NCBI GenBank assembly: GCA_019321725.1
Contig: CM033113.1
Location: 7,502,001-7,566,000 of the forward strand
Direction: 5' to 3'
DNA from: Paulownia fortunei
Taxonomy: Eukaryota > Streptophyta > Magnoliopsida > Lamiales > Paulowniaceae
DNA length: 64,000 nt
In this document: piece after piece, positions 58,926-64,000 of the stretch
How positions within the stretch are numbered: position 1 is the first letter of the stretch
How the letters are laid out: every line of letters begins with the position of its first letter
Made by a program: the position numbers and the translations under genes
The notes under the pieces: generated by a model
What the model saw: the letters and a program-made list of their open reading frames with translations, nothing else
Database searches by the model: none
What the model was told of the DNA's origin: nothing

Positions 58926-59065
58926 GTTAGGTTTAATAAGCTAAATGGCAATAGTTGTAACGAGCTTATGCTCTGTAGCACGTTAGGTTCAATAAGCGGA
59001 ATGGCAGTAGTTTTTATGGGCGCTAGGCTCTGTAACTAGTTAGGTTTAATAAGCTAAACATTGTG
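58926..59065 (+). repeat. Three 56-57-bp tandem repeats in the GDSL gene 3' UTR
   Basis: Copies start at 58926, 58982 and 59039, each with gttaggtt(t/c)aataagc(t/g)(a/g)aa. The first two continue with atggca(a/g)tagtt and ctctgta. The third is cut short after about 25 bases. They lie 48 bases after the stop codon. Confidence 0.8.
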
Positions 59066-59857
59066 TTTGTATTTTTTCTCTTGCTAATTTCAGTTGTTAG
59101 GTATATCAACTAATCAAGGTAGGCGTACTACTCAGAATGATTTTTTTCCTAAATCATCGCAATGATTTAGGATTAGGCATTGCCTGGAGGAACACAGAAC
59201 ACAGCTATTTTTTGGGAAATTTCACTTGTTAAAATAGTTTCTTTGTGGATAAACACAATTTAAACAGAACATAATTATTTGTAGTTGTGAGACAAACGAG
59301 TGCATCCACTAGAATTTTAATAGAAGTTTATTAGATACTTATTTAGGTTAATCACTTCTTAAACAAAGTGTAAGTAAACAAGCAAAGGTCAAAAATCTAT
59401 CCCAAGCAAACCTGAGCACAGAAACTCTTATGGCAGAAAACTTCTTAACAGTAACATCAGTGGCTCTTATTCAATTTATATATTTTTAAGTAGCAGCCAT
59501 TTACATGATCAATACAGCAAAACACAAAGTAGCGCCAAATTTTCAAAACAATTACCTAAGTTTGTTAGGCAGTCAGTATTTCCCGACTTCGCTCCAAACA
59601 GTCAAAGAAGGAAACGAGAATGAAAATCCATTGGTCTCAAATATACACAAAGCCAAAAAAACAAGCTTCTCCCAACCTTAACTATACTGCACAAGAATTT
59701 GATAATCACACTCACCAAACAAACTTCTCACCAGGCAAGTAAGAAGGAGAACCACCCTCAACTTTGTTTTTCTTCTTATGAAACACACTGCTCAGGCTAG
59801 GCATTAATACTTTCTTGGTAATGGATGTTTTTGCTTTTTCTAGCTTTCTTGTTTCCA
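59066..59857. other. Intergenic between convergent GDSL and WEB genes
   Basis: 3' flanks of both genes. A short inverted pair, aatgattttttt / cgcaatgattta near 59136-59168, is of doubtful meaning. No ORF with family likeness is seen. Confidence 0.5.
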
Positions 59858-62513
59858 TTACTTTCTCTTGGGCCTCTGCTTTTGGATTTGGTAATTACGG
59901 GGAGATGATTCAAATGACTTCTCTGTTTCTGCAAGAATTCGAGATGCTGTTTCTGCTGCCTTCTTTTGTTCCCGCTCACGCCATCTTCTAAGTTCCCCCT
60001 CAACTGCCTTCTTGGCTGCCTCAGCCATCTCTGCTTTCTTCAATGCCTCTTGAGTTGCAGATTTCATGTCCTCAATCTCCTTCTGGGTCACCTCCAATCT
60101 CTTGAGGGCCTCATTTTCGCTGGCTTTCACAGCTTCTACCTGAGCCATTGCAGCTGCAACCTTCATATCTGCTAATTTTTCAGATTCTTCAACCTTTCGG
60201 CTCAGTGATTCAAACTCGTCTCTTGATATTGTAATCTGGGCCCCTGGCTCTGAAGTTGAGGCGCGTGCAGCATCAGTTTTCTCAGACAGCATCTTAATTT
60301 GATCAAGGGCTTTAACCTCAGCTGCCTTGGCTTCTTCAGCTTCATCTATCGCCACTCTTAGTTTCTTTTCTGCTTCTTCCAGCTCAATTCTCGTGGCTTC
60401 TGCTTCTCTTTTAAGCTCTTCAGCTTTCTGCTTCATCTCTTGAGCTTCATGCTTCGCATTTTCACTCTCTGAAGCTAGCTGGTGGATGGAAGCAATCATT
60501 TCATCAGAAGCGCCTCTGATTTTAGCTTCTTCAGTAAGTGCTTCTTCAAGCTCAGACTTAGCTTTCCGGAGCTTCACATGCAGATTACCTGCGGTTGATT
60601 CTGTCTCTGCTTCCTTCTCCTTTAATTCAGAATGCTCTTTTTTAATGTTATCCAGTTCTAACTTAAGGGTCTCCACCAGGCTTCTCAGTGAGCTCTCCTC
60701 TTCTGCCACTTTATTTAGTGATTCTTTGGCACCATTCAACTCCATAGTAACAGTCTTAACAGAACCAAGATCGGCAGCCCTCGTATTTTCCATCTCATTT
60801 CGTAAAGCTTCAATGTCTGACAAGGTTTCACCCAGTTGAGTCTCCAGATTCTTGGTGAGCTCAGGATCAATATCTTTCTTCAAAGCAAGCAATTTTTGCA
60901 CTGATTCTTCAAGTCTCGCTTTATATGATTGCTTCTGTTTGTCCTTGTCAGCACAGGTCCTTGTTTCCTCTTCCTTTGCTTGTATACCTGCAAGCTTCAC
61001 TTGCTGAATCGAGCCGTGTACACTAGCAATTTCCTTGGATAGCTCACCAACTCTTCCCATGTTTGCTTTGGCAGCATTCTCAGCTTCAGCTGCTTGCTTT
61101 GCAGCTATGTCTTTTGCTTCTACAGATGCATCATATTCCTGACGAATTTTCCTTAGCTCCTGCTTTATCGCATCAAGTTCAGCGACTGCAGCCATATACT
61201 GAACTCTTGCAGTTTCAAGATCCATATTTGAAGATCCGTTAGTTCCTTTAGGATTATCATTGTTGGCTTCTGCAAATTGCTTTGCCTGATGCTTAGCCAC
61301 TTCTGTAGCCCTAATTGCTGAATCCTTGGATTCATTAATGATTTTCAGCTTCTGGGTCAGATCCTCAACAGTCCGTTTAGCTTTTTCAAGCTCTAAAAGA
61401 GCCTGAGATTTAGTGGTGTCAGCATTTTTCAATTGTTCCTTCAACTTATTCAACTCTTTCTGGGCCAAGTGCAGCTGTGTCTCTTTTGCCAGCACTCGCT
61501 GCAAGGAAGAAAAGCCAGCAGGGAAGGGGCAGCATTATCAGATCAGCTACAGCCAATGGTGATTAGACATATTTATCATTTTGTCGATAAAACGACCTAG
61601 CCCAGGTGCAGCTTCCAACCATGACAGTATCAATGAAACAAATTAATTAACATTGCCTATTCATCACAATGCAGGTAAATGAATCCCAAATGTATCTATC
61701 CACCGTCCATATTGAATTGTTCACATCATGAGGTTGGGGAGTTGTTTAACTTACATAACTTCTATATAATCGGAAACTTGAAACAAACCACAATATGCTA
61801 TCTCATATTGATTTTGTAGGGAATGTGTTAAAGTCAATGAATTGAAAAACAAATCAATGGAACTATTTGATGACAAACACTCTAACCCGAAGAAGATAAG
61901 CGCATACCTAATGCATGAATCGAGGCCATAACATGATCTATAACCATATAATCACATTTTCCATATATGACAAAGGATTTCTTCCTTGACATTATAGTAA
62001 AGGGGAGCCAACAATGACTATACTATGTGATTAATATTCCTCGAGGCACTAATAAGAAAGCCAAAACAAGAAACCATCTAATAGCAATTAAAGTTTACAT
62101 TTATCTTGAGCTAAACATACAGCAAACTCAAAAACTTTCCTAGAAACTTCAACTGTTATGGACAAAAAGCATACACAAAGTCACAGAATTGCCATATTAA
62201 TCACAAGCTTCTCCTAGGAGTCTCTTGAGGTAATAGATAGTATATGTACCCACCGTTCTTTTGCAAGTTGACACAGTTCAATCTACATCAAGTTATGATT
62301 AAGTGCAACAAGGAAAAAAAACAGAAACTAGAATCAACATACTTCTGCAGATTGTGGTTTTGGCTTCTTAATGGCAGGCTTTTCCCCTGAAAAAGCACCT
62401 TCACCAAATAAGCTGACAGCATCTTTGACAGATTGAAATGGTGCACTGGTGTCGATTTCTCCCACTTCAGCTTTACTCGATCCTTTAATTTTCTGATAAT
62501 CTTTCGCCACCAT
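59858..62513 (-). CDS. WEB-family (DUF827) coiled-coil protein, At5g55860-like
   Basis: Two coding exons on the minus strand, 62513-62343 and 61498-59858, give 603 aa. The first exon (57 aa) has the family N-terminus VGEIDTSAPFQSVKDAVSLF, then GEGAFSGEK and a basic stretch. The second starts RVLAKETQLHLAQKELNKLK and is almost wholly coiled coil (about 60-570), rich in Glu, Lys and Ala. It includes the DUF827 segment (TRIELEEAEKKLRVAIDEAE, KALDQIKMLSEKT, ITISRDEFESLSRKVEESEK). The last 30 residues are basic. WEB1 and PMI2 relatives act together in light-driven chloroplast movement and control of actin filaments around chloroplasts. The At5g55860 branch is less studied, so this role is inferred by family only. 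A leader intron is plausible, with a donor near 62750 and an acceptor near 62555. Confidence 0.92.
61499..62342 (-). other. Intron of the WEB-family gene
   Basis: 844-bp intron with minus-strand donor gtatgt (next to 62343) and acceptor ttgcag (next to 61498), phase 0. No other feature is seen. Confidence 0.75.
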
Positions 62514-64000
62514 AGTTCCTCACTTTTTATACAACTCTTTGCAGTTTATCCACTGCATAGAACAGCCAAAGAAAGGCAATGTTGAAAAAAGAGACAACAG
62601 AAGCAAAACTGTAGAAGAAGAGGACAGCCTTCCCAATTGAAAAAAGGATGTCAACAAATGGTTGCTTCCAGTAAAAGATACTAGTATATGAAAAACGTAT
62701 GATCATTTTGGTGGAAGTGTGATTAAATGCAAAAGGTATAACCAAGCTTACTGCTTGGTTCTGAAGAAGCTTGCATCACCGGTTATGATGAAACAAGTAA
62801 ACCAAACCTTCCATGAGTGAAGGTCACAGCATTGATATGAACGAACATCTATTGCAACCAGCATTCAAAACAATTTTTTTACATAAACTGCCCAAGAGGT
62901 TCACTTATCAGAAATTCAAATCATTAACTTAGAATCTGAAGAATATCATCCAAAGGTAAAATAAATACCAAATGCCAATGCACTTCTTCTGTGGTTAGAG
63001 AATGAGAAGGCAACTTGGTCATATTGTGACTGTGAACAAGAGATTTAATGCAAATGCCTCGAAGAGCGCTGATTTTAAAATAGGTTTTTTAAAGTGCATT
63101 CCCCAAAAGAGAGCAAAAACTGAAGGAATTAAATTTATAGATTGAAATTCATTATGATCAACTACACCCTACTGTTTTTCCTTAATCAGCTCTGATGCTC
63201 CACCATCATCCATTTCTTAAGTATGTTTTGCTAGATAATCATGGGGCTAACATTCCCTTAAGAGTTCTATCATTGTGAAATCCTCACTCCGAAGGCAGTG
63301 TCAGATGCATTTTGATGAAATACAGGTGTTTGCTTTGAGAAAGGCTTTAGGTACCATAACAAAAGAATAGATACATTACGAGAAGTGCATGTATTACTTC
63401 ACCATCACAACATGTATTGATAGCCAATGTCAGAAGAAAGTTCGCTGAAAGATACAGAAGCATTAAGTTGTTGGGAAAACATATCCACTTAAATAGGATA
63501 TTAAATGTGTATTCGTCCATCATAAAAGAGGGGAAGAATTATGTATCAAAATTTCGAAATGGATAACTGATAATGCGCACAACACGGCATTTGCTTGTGT
63601 GCATGAAAGTCATAGCAGTCAATGAGCCATTTACAGGACATAGCAATTTTGTATGGCAAAATCACATGAAATTCCTGCACAACAAGAGCAGCAGCATAGA
63701 AAATAACATAGGCAGACTGACGCTTAACTAAATAAAACAACTGTCAACTCCAAAATGCATAATTACCGAGCTCTACAAGTTCACAACTTTATGACCATAA
63801 CAATATACTGGGGGAGATGATTAATTTAGTCCAACAGGCCAGTTTGACAGAGTGCCTTCTGGACTTCTCCATATCTCTCCATTCAAATACAAAAGACGAT
63901 TCCAGAGAAACACCACTGCATATTATACCACCAATGATTTATAGTGCTTAGATTATAATTCCATTGCAGTAGCAACTCAGTTCAAGCAAGTTATTTTCAC
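62514..64000 (-). other. WEB gene 5' region and right edge of the window
   Basis: Probably the leader and upstream region of the minus-strand WEB gene. Near 63876-63825 the minus strand has a short frame ending RYGEVQKALCQTGLLD and a stop. This reads like a protein C-terminus and follows a possible acceptor, so it might be the last exon of another minus-strand gene beyond the window. Too little is present to identify it. Confidence 0.3.

Noticed and set aside
60486..60839. 117-codon plus-strand Ser-rich frame
   Set aside because: Antisense shadow of the WEB coiled-coil exon.
1..64000. CRISPR arrays, operons, prophage or bacterial defence islands
   Set aside because: The DNA is clearly plant nuclear: spliced genes, nuclear tRNA and plant families. 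The tandem repeats seen lack the even repeat-spacer pattern of CRISPR.

Overview
This is nuclear DNA from a dicot-like flowering plant. The evidence is an AT-rich background, GT-AG introns throughout, plant-only families (WEB coiled-coil, AGC VIII kinase with a DFD motif, LEC1-type NF-YB, plant mobile domain) and a nuclear tRNA-Phe with internal A and B boxes. I cannot name the species. Exon boundaries were set by hand from splice signals and reading phase. For all nine complete multi-exon genes the summed exons are an exact multiple of three.

Layout: the last two exons of an EMC8/9-like gene (+, to 588); NOP2-type rRNA m5C methyltransferase (+, 2867-9087, 17 exons); a MAIN/MAIL-like plant mobile domain protein (-, CDS 15592-11982, leader exon near 17.1 kb); a LEC1-type NF-YB (+, 19423-21523) behind a tandemly duplicated upstream region; a transposon-rich interval (21.5-25.2 kb) holding one inverted-repeat element with a second nested inside it; RPAC1, the AC40-type subunit of RNA polymerases I and III (+, 25325-29027); a degenerate region (29.0-31.5 kb); a D6PK-like AGC VIII kinase with a 3.3-kb intron (+, 32896-37931); tRNA-Phe(GAA) (-, 38484-38556); an 8-kb AT-rich gene desert with a minisatellite (45.0-45.7 kb); a SEC14-like lipid-transfer protein (+, 46491-50745); a sucrase/ferredoxin-like (Apd1-type) protein (-, 55836-52363); a GDSL esterase (+, 57308-58878); and a WEB-family coiled-coil protein (-, 62513-59858).

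These are independent eukaryotic genes, not an operon. Two serve ribosome production: NOP2, with site II (GGCCCA) elements upstream, and RPAC1, with a telo-box upstream. Five of the families (EMC8/9, NOP2, D6PK, sucrase/ferredoxin-like, WEB) are ones I recall as near neighbours on Arabidopsis chromosome 5 (about At5g55860 to At5g55940). The window therefore looks like a conserved ancestral block with other genes and transposons between its members. I found no evidence of a wholly new system. The most interesting items are the duplicated upstream region of the LEC1-type gene with an RY motif in each copy, the internally duplicated C-terminal extension of the MAIN-like protein, the nested inverted-repeat transposon, the kinase upstream ORF and the unusual tRNA acceptor stem.
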